A stretch of DNA of 64,000 bases from an uncultured Pelagibacteraceae bacterium (GTDB taxonomy: Bacteria > Pseudomonadota > Alphaproteobacteria > Pelagibacterales > Pelagibacteraceae), in the NCBI GenBank assembly GCA_902571425.1, contig CACGBZ010000001.1, positions 124,001 to 188,000 on the forward strand, written 5' to 3'. Below, in pieces: positions 55,704 to 64,000 of the stretch. A program made the position numbers and the translations under genes. The number at the start of each line of letters is the position of its first letter. The stretch's first letter is position 1. A model generated the notes under the pieces. It did no database searches. It was not told the DNA's origin and saw nothing but the letters and a program-made list of their open reading frames with translations.

Positions 55704-58432
55704 CTAAATCACAAATAAATCTACCAAAAACAGCTTTTTCTATGAAAGCTAACCTGCCTACTAGAGAACCAGAAATTCTTGAATATTGGAAAAAAATAAA
55801 TCTTTACGATGAATTAAGAAACGAAAGCAAAGGAAGAGAAAAATTTATCCTACATGATGGTCCTCCTTATGCAAACGGAAATATTCACATGGGGACAGCT
55901 CTCAACAAAATTCTCAAAGATATAATTGTAAAATTTCATCAAATGGATGGAAAAGACTCTATTTATGTTCCGGGCTGGGATTGTCATGGTTTACCAATTG
56001 AATGGAAAATCGAGGAACAGTATAAAAAAAATAAAAAAAACAAAAATGAAGTTCCAATAGTTGAGTTTAGAAAAGAATGTAGAACATTTGCTGAGAAGTG
56101 GATTGAAGTTCACAAAAGTCAATTTAAAAGATTAGGTGTTATAGGGGATTGGGAAAATTATTACTCAACAATGAGTTTTAACGCAGAAGCCCAAATTGTT
56201 AGAGAGCTTGGTAAATTTTTAAAAGAAGGAAGTTTATATAAAGGTTTTAAACCTGTATTATGGTCAACAGTTGAGAAAACTGCACTTGCAGATGCTGAAG
56301 TAGAATATCAAGATCATAAATCAGATACAATTTATACTTCGTTTAAAGTTAAATCATCTAACTTAAAAGAATTAGTTGGAAGTGAAATAATTATTTGGAC
56401 AACAACTCCATGGACAATACCAGCCAATAAAGCTTTAGCTTATAAAGAGTCTCTTAATTACATAATATTAGAAGTTAATGACGAAGGTGATTTTAAAAAT
56501 AGAAAAATTGTTATTGCAGAGGCTCTGATAGAATCGGTCGTTAAAGAGTGTGAAATAATTAATTATAAAAAAATTCATACCTTTAAAGGAAAAGAATTTA
56601 AAAATACTATTTGTAGTCACCCTTTTTTAAGTCTTGGTTATGATCATGATATCCCAATGCTCGAGGCTAGATTTGTAACTACTGAGCAAGGAACTGGAAT
56701 AGTTCACTGTGCACCAAGTCACGGACCTGATGATTTCAATCTTTGTTTGAATAATGGTATTAAAGCAATAGAAACAGTTGATGGAGATGGAAAATATACA
56801 AACAATGTAAAATTGTTTGAGGGAATTCATATTTTTAAAGCAAATCCTATTGTAATAGAAAAACTTAGAGAACAACAAAATTTATTATTTAACGGTGAGT
56901 TAGTCCATTCATATCCGCACTCATGGAGGTCTAAGGCCCCACTTGTTCATAGAGCTACCCCACAATGGTTTATATCAATGGAAAGTCATAAATTGAGAGA
57001 TAAAGCATTAAAGGCTATTGATGAAACAACTTTTTACCCAAGTAAAGGTAAAGAAAGATTAAAATCAATGATAGAAACAAGGCCTGATTGGTGTGTCTCA
57101 AGACAAAGAGTTTGGGGAGTGCCTCTTCCAATTTTCGTAAATAAAAAAACAAAAGAAATTTTAGTTGATGATGAGGTGATTGAAAACATTGCTTCTATTT
57201 ATGAAAAAGAAGGTTCGGATTGTTGGTTTTCAGACAATCCTCAAAGATTTTTAGGAAAAAAATACAAATCTGAAAATTACGAAAAATTAAGTGATATTGT
57301 TGAGGTCTGGTTTGACAGTGGTTCCACTCATTCATTTGTTTTAGAAAAGAGAGACGATTTAAAATGGCCAGCATCAATGTATTTAGAAGGGTCAGACCAG
57401 CATAGAGGCTGGTTTCATTCTTCTTTATTGGAGTCGTGCGGAACTAGAGGCAGAGCACCTTTTGAAACTATTTTATCTCATGGCTTTGTTGTAGATGGTA
57501 AAGGTTTAAAAATGTCTAAGTCTTTAGGAAATGTAATTGCACCAGAAGATATTCTAAAAAAATATGGTGCTGATATTTTAAGAATTTGGGTAGCTTCATC
57601 AAATTATTCTGAGGACCTAAGAATAGATTATTCTATTTTAGATCAACACGCGGACTCCTATAGAAAAATAAGAAACACATTTAGATATTTATTAGGAAAT
57701 ATAAATGATAAATTTGAAATATCAGATTTTGAAGAAATAGATATACATAGTCTACCAGAGCTAGAGCAATTTATGCTTCACAAAATTTATAACTTAAATA
57801 ACAATTTTGAAAAGTATTTTAAAAATTATGACTTTCACAATTTATATAAAGAGTTACTAAATTTTTGTACTGTCGATCTATCTGCTTTTTATTTTGATAT
57901 AAGAAAAGATACTCTTTATTGTGATACTTTTAACTCGCATAAAAGAAAATCAACAATCATTTTATTGAATATAATTTTGGATTCATTACTCAAATGGTTT
58001 GCTCCTATTCTATCTTTTACAACAGAAGAAATTTATAAATTATTATTAAATAATAACAAAAGTATTCATCTTGAAAAATTTAAAAAATATCCATCAAAAT
58101 TTAATAATAAAAAGTTAAATGATAAATGGATGGAATTAATCAAAATCAGAAATATATGTAATATTAGTATCGAAGAAAAAAGATCTTCAAAAGAAATCGG
58201 ATCAAGTCTTGAAGCAGAATTAAAAATTGAAATAAATGCAAACTTGAAAGATTTAACAGACAATGTAGATTTTTCCGAGCTTTGTATTACCTCTAAAGCT
58301 GATGTTACTTATAGCAATAATGATGAAACTTTAGCATCTACATTTAAAGCAAAAGGCACAAAGTGTTCTTTGTGTTGGAAATTTAATGAAAATCCTTGTC
58401 AAAGAGAGAATTGTCCAAAATATTCTTTATGA
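55700..58432 (+). CDS. ileS: Isoleucyl-tRNA synthetase
   Basis: Class I aminoacyl-tRNA synthetase of 910 residues. The HIGH-type motif is PYANGNIHMGT, the KMSKS motif is GLKMSKSLGN, and the editing domain includes TTTPWTIPANKAL and GTGIVHCAPSHGPDD. The C-terminus has the zinc finger CSLCWKF...CQRENC, marking the bacterial type sensitive to mupirocin-like inhibitors rather than the eukaryote-like type. Its stop overlaps the lspA start (ATGA). Confidence 0.98.
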   Translation: MTKSQINLPKTAFSMKANLPTREPEILEYWKKINLYDELRNESKGREKFILHDGPPYANGNIHMGTALNKILKDIIVKFHQMDGKDSIYVPGWDCHGLPIEWKIEEQYKKNKKNKNEVPIVEFRKECRTFAEKWIEVHKSQFKRLGVIGDWENYYSTMSFNAEAQIVRELGKFLKEGSLYKGFKPVLWSTVEKTALADAEVEYQDHKSDTIYTSFKVKSSNLKELVGSEIIIWTTTPWTIPANKALAYKESLNYIILEVNDEGDFKNRKIVIAEALIESVVKECEIINYKKIHTFKGKEFKNTICSHPFLSLGYDHDIPMLEARFVTTEQGTGIVHCAPSHGPDDFNLCLNNGIKAIETVDGDGKYTNNVKLFEGIHIFKANPIVIEKLREQQNLLFNGELVHSYPHSWRSKAPLVHRATPQWFISMESHKLRDKALKAIDETTFYPSKGKERLKSMIETRPDWCVSRQRVWGVPLPIFVNKKTKEILVDDEVIENIASIYEKEGSDCWFSDNPQRFLGKKYKSENYEKLSDIVEVWFDSGSTHSFVLEKRDDLKWPASMYLEGSDQHRGWFHSSLLESCGTRGRAPFETILSHGFVVDGKGLKMSKSLGNVIAPEDILKKYGADILRIWVASSNYSEDLRIDYSILDQHADSYRKIRNTFRYLLGNINDKFEISDFEEIDIHSLPELEQFMLHKIYNLNNNFEKYFKNYDFHNLYKELLNFCTVDLSAFYFDIRKDTLYCDTFNSHKRKSTIILLNIILDSLLKWFAPILSFTTEEIYKLLLNNNKSIHLEKFKKYPSKFNNKKLNDKWMELIKIRNICNISIEEKRSSKEIGSSLEAELKIEINANLKDLTDNVDFSELCITSKADVTYSNNDETLASTFKAKGTKCSLCWKFNENPCQRENCPKYSL

Positions 58433-58914
58433 TATTAAAATATATTAGGAGAAAAACATTTATAGACATTTTAATTGTAATAGTAATATTCTTTATTGAT
58501 AGAATTTCAAAATTAATTGTCATTAGTTACGATAAAAATAGTTTTTCTAATGACATGTTTTCTTCAAAATTTCTTAACATTTATTTGATTTGGAATGAAG
58601 GAATCGCTTTTGGCCTTTTTTCATTTAATGATAAATTTAATTATAATATTTTAACTTTTTTAATTTGTGTTATCACTGCTGTAGTATTATATTTTTTCCT
58701 CAAAACTAAAGGAATTGAAAAATATAGCTTCTTAATGATATTTAGCGGTTCCTTAGGAAATATTTTTGACAGATTATTTTATTCTGCAGTCCCAGATTTT
58801 ATAGATATACATTATCAAAATTTTCATTGGTTTATATTTAATGTTGCTGATATATTTATTACTTTTGGAGTAATAATATTAATATTAAATGAGATTTTTT
58901 TAAAAAAGAATTAG
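58429..58914 (+). CDS. lspA: Lipoprotein signal peptidase
   Basis: Aspartic membrane peptidase that removes signal peptides from prolipoproteins. The 162-residue protein has four predicted helices, and the catalytic aspartates are visible in SGSLGNIFDRLF (about 114) and FNVADIFITFG (about 141). NEGIAFGLF is the conserved periplasmic segment. The ATG at 58429 is chosen because it gives the ATGA overlap with ileS and the normal length. Clients in this window include the lipoproteins at 9300, 32787 and 58916. Confidence 0.95.
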   Translation: MILKYIRRKTFIDILIVIVIFFIDRISKLIVISYDKNSFSNDMFSSKFLNIYLIWNEGIAFGLFSFNDKFNYNILTFLICVITAVVLYFFLKTKGIEKYSFLMIFSGSLGNIFDRLFYSAVPDFIDIHYQNFHWFIFNVADIFITFGVIILILNEIFLKKN

Positions 58915-58915
58915 T

Positions 58916-59236
58916 ATGAAAAAAATTATATTTGCCTATATTTTTTTAATATTATTAAATTCTTGTCAATCAATTAGTGAAGGATTTAAATTAAAAGAAA
59001 ATAGTGCCGACGAATTCTTAGTTGAAAAAAAAAATCCTTTAGTGTTACCTCCAAATTTTAATGAATTACCTAGTCCTTCAGGAGATGATTTGGGAGTAGA
59101 AAATAAAAATGATAATGATTTTGAGGTTATTATAAAATCAGGAAGCTCTAATGAAAATCAAGATCAAAATGAAATCAAATCGAATTCAACAGCAGAAACG
59201 GTTTTAAAAAATATTAAAAAAAATGAAGTTGACTAA
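58916..59236 (+). CDS. DUF3035 lipoprotein (BamF-like)
   Basis: Small lipoprotein of 106 residues. A signal peptide ends in the lipobox LLNSC (Cys about 17). The mature part has the DUF3035 core: DEFLVEKKNPLVLPPNFNELPSP (landmarks D-E-F and L-x-L-P-P-x-F). DUF3035 proteins were described as a subunit of the alphaproteobacterial BAM outer-membrane assembly complex. The C-terminal half is acidic and Asn/Ser-rich. It follows lspA by one base and overlaps pgi by 14. Confidence 0.78.
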   Translation: MKKIIFAYIFLILLNSCQSISEGFKLKENSADEFLVEKKNPLVLPPNFNELPSPSGDDLGVENKNDNDFEVIIKSGSSNENQDQNEIKSNSTAETVLKNIKKNEVD

Positions 59237-60389
59237 AAATATTAATTTTAGAAACTTTAATATTAAAAAACCAAAGAAAAAAATAGCTAATTTACTCAAA
59301 GATTTATTAAATAATAATTACTCTATAATTGATTCGATGAGAAATTCTTATAAAGATTCTTTTATCAAAAAAAATATTTCAAAATATAAAAAATACTCAA
59401 ATATTGTTCTTATAGGCATGGGCGGATCAATATTAGGCGCAAAGGCTATATATAATTTTTTAGAACATAAAATAAAAAAAAATTTTTATTTTATTGATAA
59501 CTTTGATGAAGATAAAATAAGAAAAGTTCCATCTAAGAAAAATTTAAACTTAATTATATCAAAATCAGGAAACACCCTAGAGACAATAGTTAATTCAAAT
59601 ATTTTATTAAAAAGACAACAAACAAATTTATTTTTAACCGAGAATAATCACAATTATCTCAGAAAATTAGCTGAAAATTTAAAATCAGAAATTATTAATC
59701 ACAATAATTTTATTGGAGGAAGATATTCAGTGCTTTCAGAAGTTGGAATGGTTCCAGCTTATCTCATGGGTTTAAATGTTAAAAATTTTAGAAAATTTAA
59801 TGATTTAATTAAAAACAAAAATTTTATAAATGGTCTGATCATAAACGTTTCTCAAATTTTAAATTTAAATAAAAAAAAAAAATTTAATTCAATTATTTTA
59901 AATTATGACGACAGGTCTATAGATCTATTTTATTGGTACCAACAATTGGTAGCCGAAAGTTTGGGTAAAAAAAGCAAAGGAATTTTGCCTGTAGTATCTA
60001 GTATGCCAAGAGACAATCATAGTCTTATGCAATTTTATCTAGATGGAAAAAAAAATAATTTCTATACATTCTTTAATGTGATAAATGATGCTTCGTGCAA
60101 GATAAATTCTAATATGTTGCTAAGACAATTAAATTATTTAAATAATAAAAAAATAGAAAATATAAAAGATGCTCAATTTATAGCGACGCAAAATATTTTT
60201 AAAAAAAAAAAGATACCTTTCAGAACATTTAATATAAAAAAAAGAAGTGAAGAAACACTTGGTGAGCTATTTGTTTTCTTTATTTTAGAAACTATTCTAT
60301 TAGGTAAAGCGCTAAATGTTAATCCTTTTGATCAACCATCTGTAGAACTTATTAAAAACGAAACAAAAAAAATATTAATTAAATATTAA
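59223..60389 (+). CDS. pgi: Glucose-6-phosphate isomerase, short form
   Basis: Interconverts glucose-6-phosphate and fructose-6-phosphate. The 388 residues are far shorter than the roughly 550 of E. coli Pgi but keep the sugar-phosphate-binding loop GMGGSILGAKA, the ISKSGNTLETIVN segment, GGRYSVLSEVGMVPAYLMG, the QLVAESLGKKSKGILPV region and the HSLMQFYLDG histidine. It looks complete at both ends, so this is a compact family variant rather than a truncation. It overlaps the convergent rsmD by four bases. Confidence 0.92.
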   Translation: MKLTKNINFRNFNIKKPKKKIANLLKDLLNNNYSIIDSMRNSYKDSFIKKNISKYKKYSNIVLIGMGGSILGAKAIYNFLEHKIKKNFYFIDNFDEDKIRKVPSKKNLNLIISKSGNTLETIVNSNILLKRQQTNLFLTENNHNYLRKLAENLKSEIINHNNFIGGRYSVLSEVGMVPAYLMGLNVKNFRKFNDLIKNKNFINGLIINVSQILNLNKKKKFNSIILNYDDRSIDLFYWYQQLVAESLGKKSKGILPVVSSMPRDNHSLMQFYLDGKKNNFYTFFNVINDASCKINSNMLLRQLNYLNNKKIENIKDAQFIATQNIFKKKKIPFRTFNIKKRSEETLGELFVFFILETILLGKALNVNPFDQPSVELIKNETKKILIKY

Positions 60390-60946
60390 TTTGCAAATAT
60401 AATTTTAGACAATCCATAATATCTTGTATCTAAAATATTTAGGTTTTCTGCTACATCTATTTTATCGTTTTTGTGTCTATGGATAACTATTAACCCATTT
60501 TCATCTAAAATTTTTTGTTGTTTGATATTGTAAATTAAATTATTAATATTTTTTTCCTGAAACGGAGGGTCTAAAAAAATTAAGTGATTTTTACTATTAA
60601 TAATTTTATAATTTTTGAAATACTCAAAACAATTTGTATCAATTATCTCAAAATCATCTTCACTACAAATTCTTGATAAATTATTTTTTAAAATTTTAAT
60701 TGCTCTAGAATAATTTTCAAAAAATATTACTTTCTTTGCCCCTCTTGAAAAACATTCAATTCCAAATGATCCGGTACCTGAAAATATATCTATGATAGTT
60801 GATTTAGTTATATCAACATGAAATTTTTTTGAATGTTTAAAAATATTAAAAATAGATTCTTTAACTAAATCTTTTAGGGGCCTAGTATTTTTATCGACTG
60901 GAAGATCAATTTTTTTACCTTTATATTTACCTCCAATAACCCTCAT
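60386..60946 (-). CDS. rsmD: 16S rRNA (guanine966-N2)-methyltransferase
   Basis: 186-residue SAM methyltransferase. Features are RVIGGKYKGKKIDLP, TRPLKDLVKESIFNI, the SAM-binding DIFSGTGSFGIECFSRGA, and the catalytic FLDPPF motif (DPPF for amino-group methylation). It overlaps purD by four bases. Confidence 0.93.
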   Translation of the reverse strand: MRVIGGKYKGKKIDLPVDKNTRPLKDLVKESIFNIFKHSKKFHVDITKSTIIDIFSGTGSFGIECFSRGAKKVIFFENYSRAIKILKNNLSRICSEDDFEIIDTNCFEYFKNYKIINSKNHLIFLDPPFQEKNINNLIYNIKQQKILDENGLIVIHRHKNDKIDVAENLNILDTRYYGLSKIIFAN

Positions 60947-62208
60947 TTATCAATTACTTTGTAACCAATATCTTTTCTATAAAATCCGTTACTCCAATTA
61001 ATGTTATTTATTATCTTTATTGCTTTCTCTCTCCCATTTTTGAAATTATTAGATCTAATTACTATATTTAAAACTCTACCACCGTTAGAAAAAACTTTAT
61101 CTTTTTCATTTCGTGTTCCAGCATGAAAAATATATTCGTTTTTTTGCAAAATAATATTATTTAAATTTTCAATTTCGATATTATTTATAAATTTGTCAGG
61201 ATATCCTTTAGAACATAGCACTATACAAAGACTTTTATCTTCATGCCAATCTAATTTAATCATATTTAATGTTTTATTAATGCATGCTTCTATAATTTCT
61301 CCAAAATCTGTTTTAAGTTTAGGAAGAATTGTTTGACACTCAGGGTCACCCATTCTAACATTATATTCAATTAAATAAGGCTCGTCATTTACGATCATTA
61401 AACCTGCGTACAAGAAACCTTGAAAGTCTGTATTTAAATCACTTAAGCCCTTCAATGTTGGTTTTATAATTTTATTTAAAATTTTATTATTTAAGTTAGA
61501 GCTTTCAAGTCTAGATGGAGAATAAGCGCCCATGCCTCCGGTATTTTTACCTTGGTCTCCCTCAAATACTCTTTTATGATCTTGAGCAGTACCAAATTGA
61601 TAAAAATTGTTTCCATCTGATATAACAAAAAAACTCATCTCTTCACCATTTAAAAATTCTTCTACAAGTATTTTTTTTGCTTCACCAAATTTTCCATTAA
61701 AAACCTCATTTGCAGCAGATTTTGCATCTTCAAAATTTTTACAAATATAAACTCCTTTTCCTGCAGCTAAACCATCAGCTTTGAGGACAAGAGGAAATTT
61801 TGATTTTTTGATATATTCAATAGTTTCGATCAGATCAAAACAGATTTTATAATCAGCAGTAGGTATATTATATTTTTTACATAAATTTTTGGTGAATGTT
61901 TTCGAGCCTTCTAATTGTGAGGCTACTTTGTTTGGTCCAAAAACTTTTATTTTGTTTTCCTGTAAAAAATCAACTAAACCTTCTACCAATGGTTTTTCTG
62001 GACCAACGATTACAACGTCTATATTAAATTTTACAATAGTTTTTTTTAATTCTTCGAAATTATTTATATCTACATTTATATTATTTGAGATTGAATAAGT
62101 TCCTGCATTGCCAGGTAGGCAATAAATTTTATTTACTTTTGATGAATTTTTAAGGGACAAACATATAGCATGTTCTCTTCCACCACTTCCTATTATTCCA
62201 ACATTCAT
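60943..62208 (-). CDS. purD: Phosphoribosylamine-glycine ligase
   Basis: Second step of de novo purine synthesis, joining phosphoribosylamine and glycine. The 421 residues start with MNVGIIGSGGREHAI, followed by VIVGPEKPLVEGL, the ATP-grasp segment PLVLKADGLAAGKGVYI and YNVRMGDPECQ. The start is set at the ATG at 62208, since an in-frame upstream start would add a 19-residue hydrophobic tail that does not belong. The step consumes glycine, which the purine breakdown path might help supply through glyoxylate. Confidence 0.95.
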   Translation of the reverse strand: MNVGIIGSGGREHAICLSLKNSSKVNKIYCLPGNAGTYSISNNINVDINNFEELKKTIVKFNIDVVIVGPEKPLVEGLVDFLQENKIKVFGPNKVASQLEGSKTFTKNLCKKYNIPTADYKICFDLIETIEYIKKSKFPLVLKADGLAAGKGVYICKNFEDAKSAANEVFNGKFGEAKKILVEEFLNGEEMSFFVISDGNNFYQFGTAQDHKRVFEGDQGKNTGGMGAYSPSRLESSNLNNKILNKIIKPTLKGLSDLNTDFQGFLYAGLMIVNDEPYLIEYNVRMGDPECQTILPKLKTDFGEIIEACINKTLNMIKLDWHEDKSLCIVLCSKGYPDKFINNIEIENLNNIILQKNEYIFHAGTRNEKDKVFSNGGRVLNIVIRSNNFKNGREKAIKIINNINWSNGFYRKDIGYKVIDK

Positions 62209-62228
62209 ATATAGTGTATAAACTAAAA

Positions 62229-62420
62229 ATGTATAAAAAATTAGCAAAAATAAAATATTTGCCAAATAATTTTCAAATAATTGAAGATGGAGACCATGTT
62301 ATTTGTGCCATCTCTGGAAAGAAAATATCAATCGAGAAACTTACATATTGGAATGTTGAAACGCAAGAGCCTTATTTTTCTTATGTTGAAGCATCGCTCA
62401 AAAGAGATAGAATTAAATAA
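62229..62420 (+). CDS. DUF2093 family protein
   Basis: Small protein of 63 residues matching the alphaproteobacterial DUF2093 family: IKYLPNNFQIIEDGDHVICAI (landmarks K-Y-L-P and D-x-V-x-C-A), SGKKISIEKLTYWNVETQE and YVEASLKR. Function is unknown. The ATG at 62229 is preferred over a GTG at 62214. It is divergent from purD with 20 bases between starts and convergent with the acyltransferase gene (6-base gap). Confidence 0.8.
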   Translation: MYKKLAKIKYLPNNFQIIEDGDHVICAISGKKISIEKLTYWNVETQEPYFSYVEASLKRDRIK

Positions 62421-62426
62421 AACAAA

Positions 62427-63290
62427 CTATTTCCATCTATCATGAGTCCAAATCCATTGATCAGGATTTTTATTAATCATTTCTTCTAAGATTTTATTTA
62501 ATTTTTTAGTGATTATTTCAATGCTAGAATTATTTTCAAAATTTATAGGTTGGTAAAATTTAATTTTGAAATTATCTTTATGTAGTCTTTCTATATAAAC
62601 AGGTACAATTTTGGCATTAAATTTTTTAACAAATTGGCCTGGAATTGTTGTAGTTAGAGCTTTTTTATCAAATAATTTTGACATTATTCCCTCGGTTACT
62701 CTTTGATCAATCATTAAAGCAATTGAAGTTCCATTTTTAAAGTACTGAAGAATTTTTTTTGTTCCAGAAATACCTTTGGGAATTTGTTTTTTGCAAATAT
62801 ATTTTTTTCTAATATCCTCCATTATAGGATTTAAAAAAATGTTATTAAGAGGTCGATAAATAGCAGCGAGATCAATACCTAATTTTTCAATGGACATTGC
62901 CATTAATTCAAAATTATTAAAATGACCTGATACAAAAATTACAGGCTCAGACTGAATTTTAATTTTTTTTAAAATCTCAGAGTTTTCTATTACTATACTT
63001 TTTGAGATATTGGTGTTGTTTTTGAAATCCTTTATGAATATGTATTCAGCAAATATTTTTCCATAATTAGACCAAACTTTTTTTGCTATCTCAAGTTTTT
63101 TTTGTTGATCCATGTTCTTATACACATTTGATAGATTTTGATTTAAAGTTTTGTTTTTTTTCATAAAAGATCCTAATTTAACAAAAATCCATGCCGAGAT
63201 ATTTCTAGAATTATTAAGTCCAATTAATTTAAAGATGCCAAAAAAAAATAAAATAACAAGGTATTGGACAAAATATTTAATTTTTTTCAT
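62427..63290 (-). CDS. Lysophospholipid/lipid A acyltransferase (LpxL/HtrB type)
   Basis: Membrane-bound acyltransferase of 287 residues that adds a secondary acyl chain to lipid A or a related lipid. An N-terminal helix (about 8-26) is followed by the catalytic HX4E motif in VSGHFNNFELMAMS near residue 120. AIYRPLNN, MIDQRVTEG and the C-terminal DQWIWTHDRWK are also typical. It overlaps lpxK by 14 bases, supporting a lipid A role. Confidence 0.88.
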   Translation of the reverse strand: MKKIKYFVQYLVILFFFGIFKLIGLNNSRNISAWIFVKLGSFMKKNKTLNQNLSNVYKNMDQQKKLEIAKKVWSNYGKIFAEYIFIKDFKNNTNISKSIVIENSEILKKIKIQSEPVIFVSGHFNNFELMAMSIEKLGIDLAAIYRPLNNIFLNPIMEDIRKKYICKKQIPKGISGTKKILQYFKNGTSIALMIDQRVTEGIMSKLFDKKALTTTIPGQFVKKFNAKIVPVYIERLHKDNFKIKFYQPINFENNSSIEIITKKLNKILEEMINKNPDQWIWTHDRWK

Positions 63291-64000
63291 AAATTTTTAA
63301 TTTTAAATACTTTACGAAATTTTTTTCATTTTTAAAAATTAAATCAATTTTTACAAAATCAATATTTTTTCTATAATTTTTATTTATTCTTAAAAAATCT
63401 TTTTCTGTAGTAAGAATTTTTGCTTGTAATTTTTTTGATAATTTTTTAATTTCTTTAATTTGTTCACTTTTATAATTAAAGTGGTCTGGAAAAACAATTT
63501 CTTTAACAATATTAAATTTATTTTTAATTAGTAAATTTTTAAAACTGTCTGAATTTCCTATTCCTGAAAAAATTAAATATTTATTTTTTTTATTAAATTC
63601 TTTAAGATTTTTAATTTGGGTATATGTGTAAAAAATTTTTAGTTTTTTATTAATACTTTTTGCTAGTCTAGTAAAATTATTAATTTTAGTATTTGCATCT
63701 TTGAAAAGCAAGCAATCATAACTTTTTAAATTACTGATATGTTCTCTTAAAGGACCTGATGGTAATAATAATCCATTACCAATTAGTTTTTTTCCATCAA
63801 AACATACAATTTTTAAATTATAAGAAATTGCATTATCCTGAAGCCCATCGTCGAAAATTATTATTTTTTTATTTTGATTTTGGGCCTTTTTTAAAATTTC
63901 ACTTCTTTTTTTGTGTGTCAAAATTTCACATTCTTTTTGTAAGAGCTTTATTTCATCAACTTGATTATTGTAAAACTTTTTTCCTATAACTGTATTTGTT
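63277..64000 (-). CDS. lpxK: Tetraacyldisaccharide 4'-kinase (5' end outside window)
   Basis: Adds the 4'-phosphate of lipid A. The frame stays open to the right edge (TNTVIGKKFYNNQVDE at the visible start), so the N-terminal part with the Walker A motif is outside the window. Visible landmarks are KIIIFDDGLQDNAI (the usual DDGFQ has become DDGLQ), LLLPSGPLREH, FSGIGNSDSFKNLL, FPDHFNY and TTEKDFLRI. An in-frame TTG at 63921 is internal, not the start. Presence of lpxK with an LpxL-type gene indicates a conventional lipid A pathway. Confidence 0.92.
   Translation of the reverse strand, partial: TNTVIGKKFYNNQVDEIKLLQKECEILTHKKRSEILKKAQNQNKKIIIFDDGLQDNAISYNLKIVCFDGKKLIGNGLLLPSGPLREHISNLKSYDCLLFKDANTKINNFTRLAKSINKKLKIFYTYTQIKNLKEFNKKNKYLIFSGIGNSDSFKNLLIKNKFNIVKEIVFPDHFNYKSEQIKEIKKLSKKLQAKILTTEKDFLRINKNYRKNIDFVKIDLIFKNEKNFVKYLKLKIYEKN

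Overview
The window is a gene-dense, very AT-rich stretch of a free-living alphaproteobacterial chromosome. Short or overlapping intergenic gaps, lysine/asparagine/isoleucine-rich proteins, and the gene families present (ChvG/ChvI, TsaE-AmgK-MurU, DUF2093, a DUF3035/BamF-like lipoprotein after lspA) point to SAR11 (Pelagibacterales, 'Candidatus Pelagibacter'-like). This is inferred from gene content and composition only. No rRNA, tRNA, IS element, phage gene or CRISPR array was seen.

Layout. (1) 1-9.9 kb: polA (5' end outside the window), the ChvI/ChvG two-component pair, ahcY, a tsaE-amgK-murU cluster, gpmA, a VanZ-like protein and a lytic-transglycosylase-like lipoprotein. (2) 9.9-18 kb: a minus-strand operon msrA-sseA-RND adaptor-RND pump, then a DMT exporter, an HhH DNA glycosylase, a DUF1330 protein and a GT17-like glycosyltransferase. 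(3) 18.1-34.6 kb: a purine island. Two divergent operons encode a complete path from guanine/xanthine to glyoxylate plus urea: guaD, xdhAB, puuD, uraH on the plus strand and uraD, alc, allA, puuE on the minus strand. A purine phosphoribosyltransferase, a BMP-type ABC importer with a second deaminase, and an NCS2 permease complete it. The urate oxidase PuuD lacks its usual C-terminal cytochrome c domain, and a small secreted cytochrome c is encoded separately at the edge of the island. (4) 34.6-49.9 kb: Hsp20 with a sigma32-like promoter, oligopeptidase B, a membrane J-domain protein like mitochondrial Tim14, a GT9 glycosyltransferase, a DapA-family aldolase, cfa, a lysine-rich coiled-coil protein, tldD/pmbA, several small unknowns and typA with an unannotated-looking 38-residue basic ORF before it. 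(5) 49.9-51.8 kb: an orphan patch with an unexplained terminator and two unknown genes whose starts share an almost identical 27-nt leader. (6) 51.8-64 kb: groES-groEL with another sigma32-like promoter, a HAD hydrolase, ribF-ileS-lspA-bamF-like-pgi, rsmD-purD, DUF2093, and an LpxL-type acyltransferase with lpxK (5' end outside the window).

How it works together. The purine island looks like a self-contained scavenging unit: uptake by the ABC importer and NCS2 permease, salvage by the phosphoribosyltransferase, or oxidation to glyoxylate and two ureas. Glyoxylate could feed carbon and glycine needs; no urease or xdhC is in the window. The most noteworthy leads are the split PuuD/cytochrome c pair, a hairpin that buries the ribosome-binding site of the NCS2 permease (possible xanthine/urate-type riboswitch), the orphan deaminase linked to the ABC importer, and the duplicated leader before two orphan genes.
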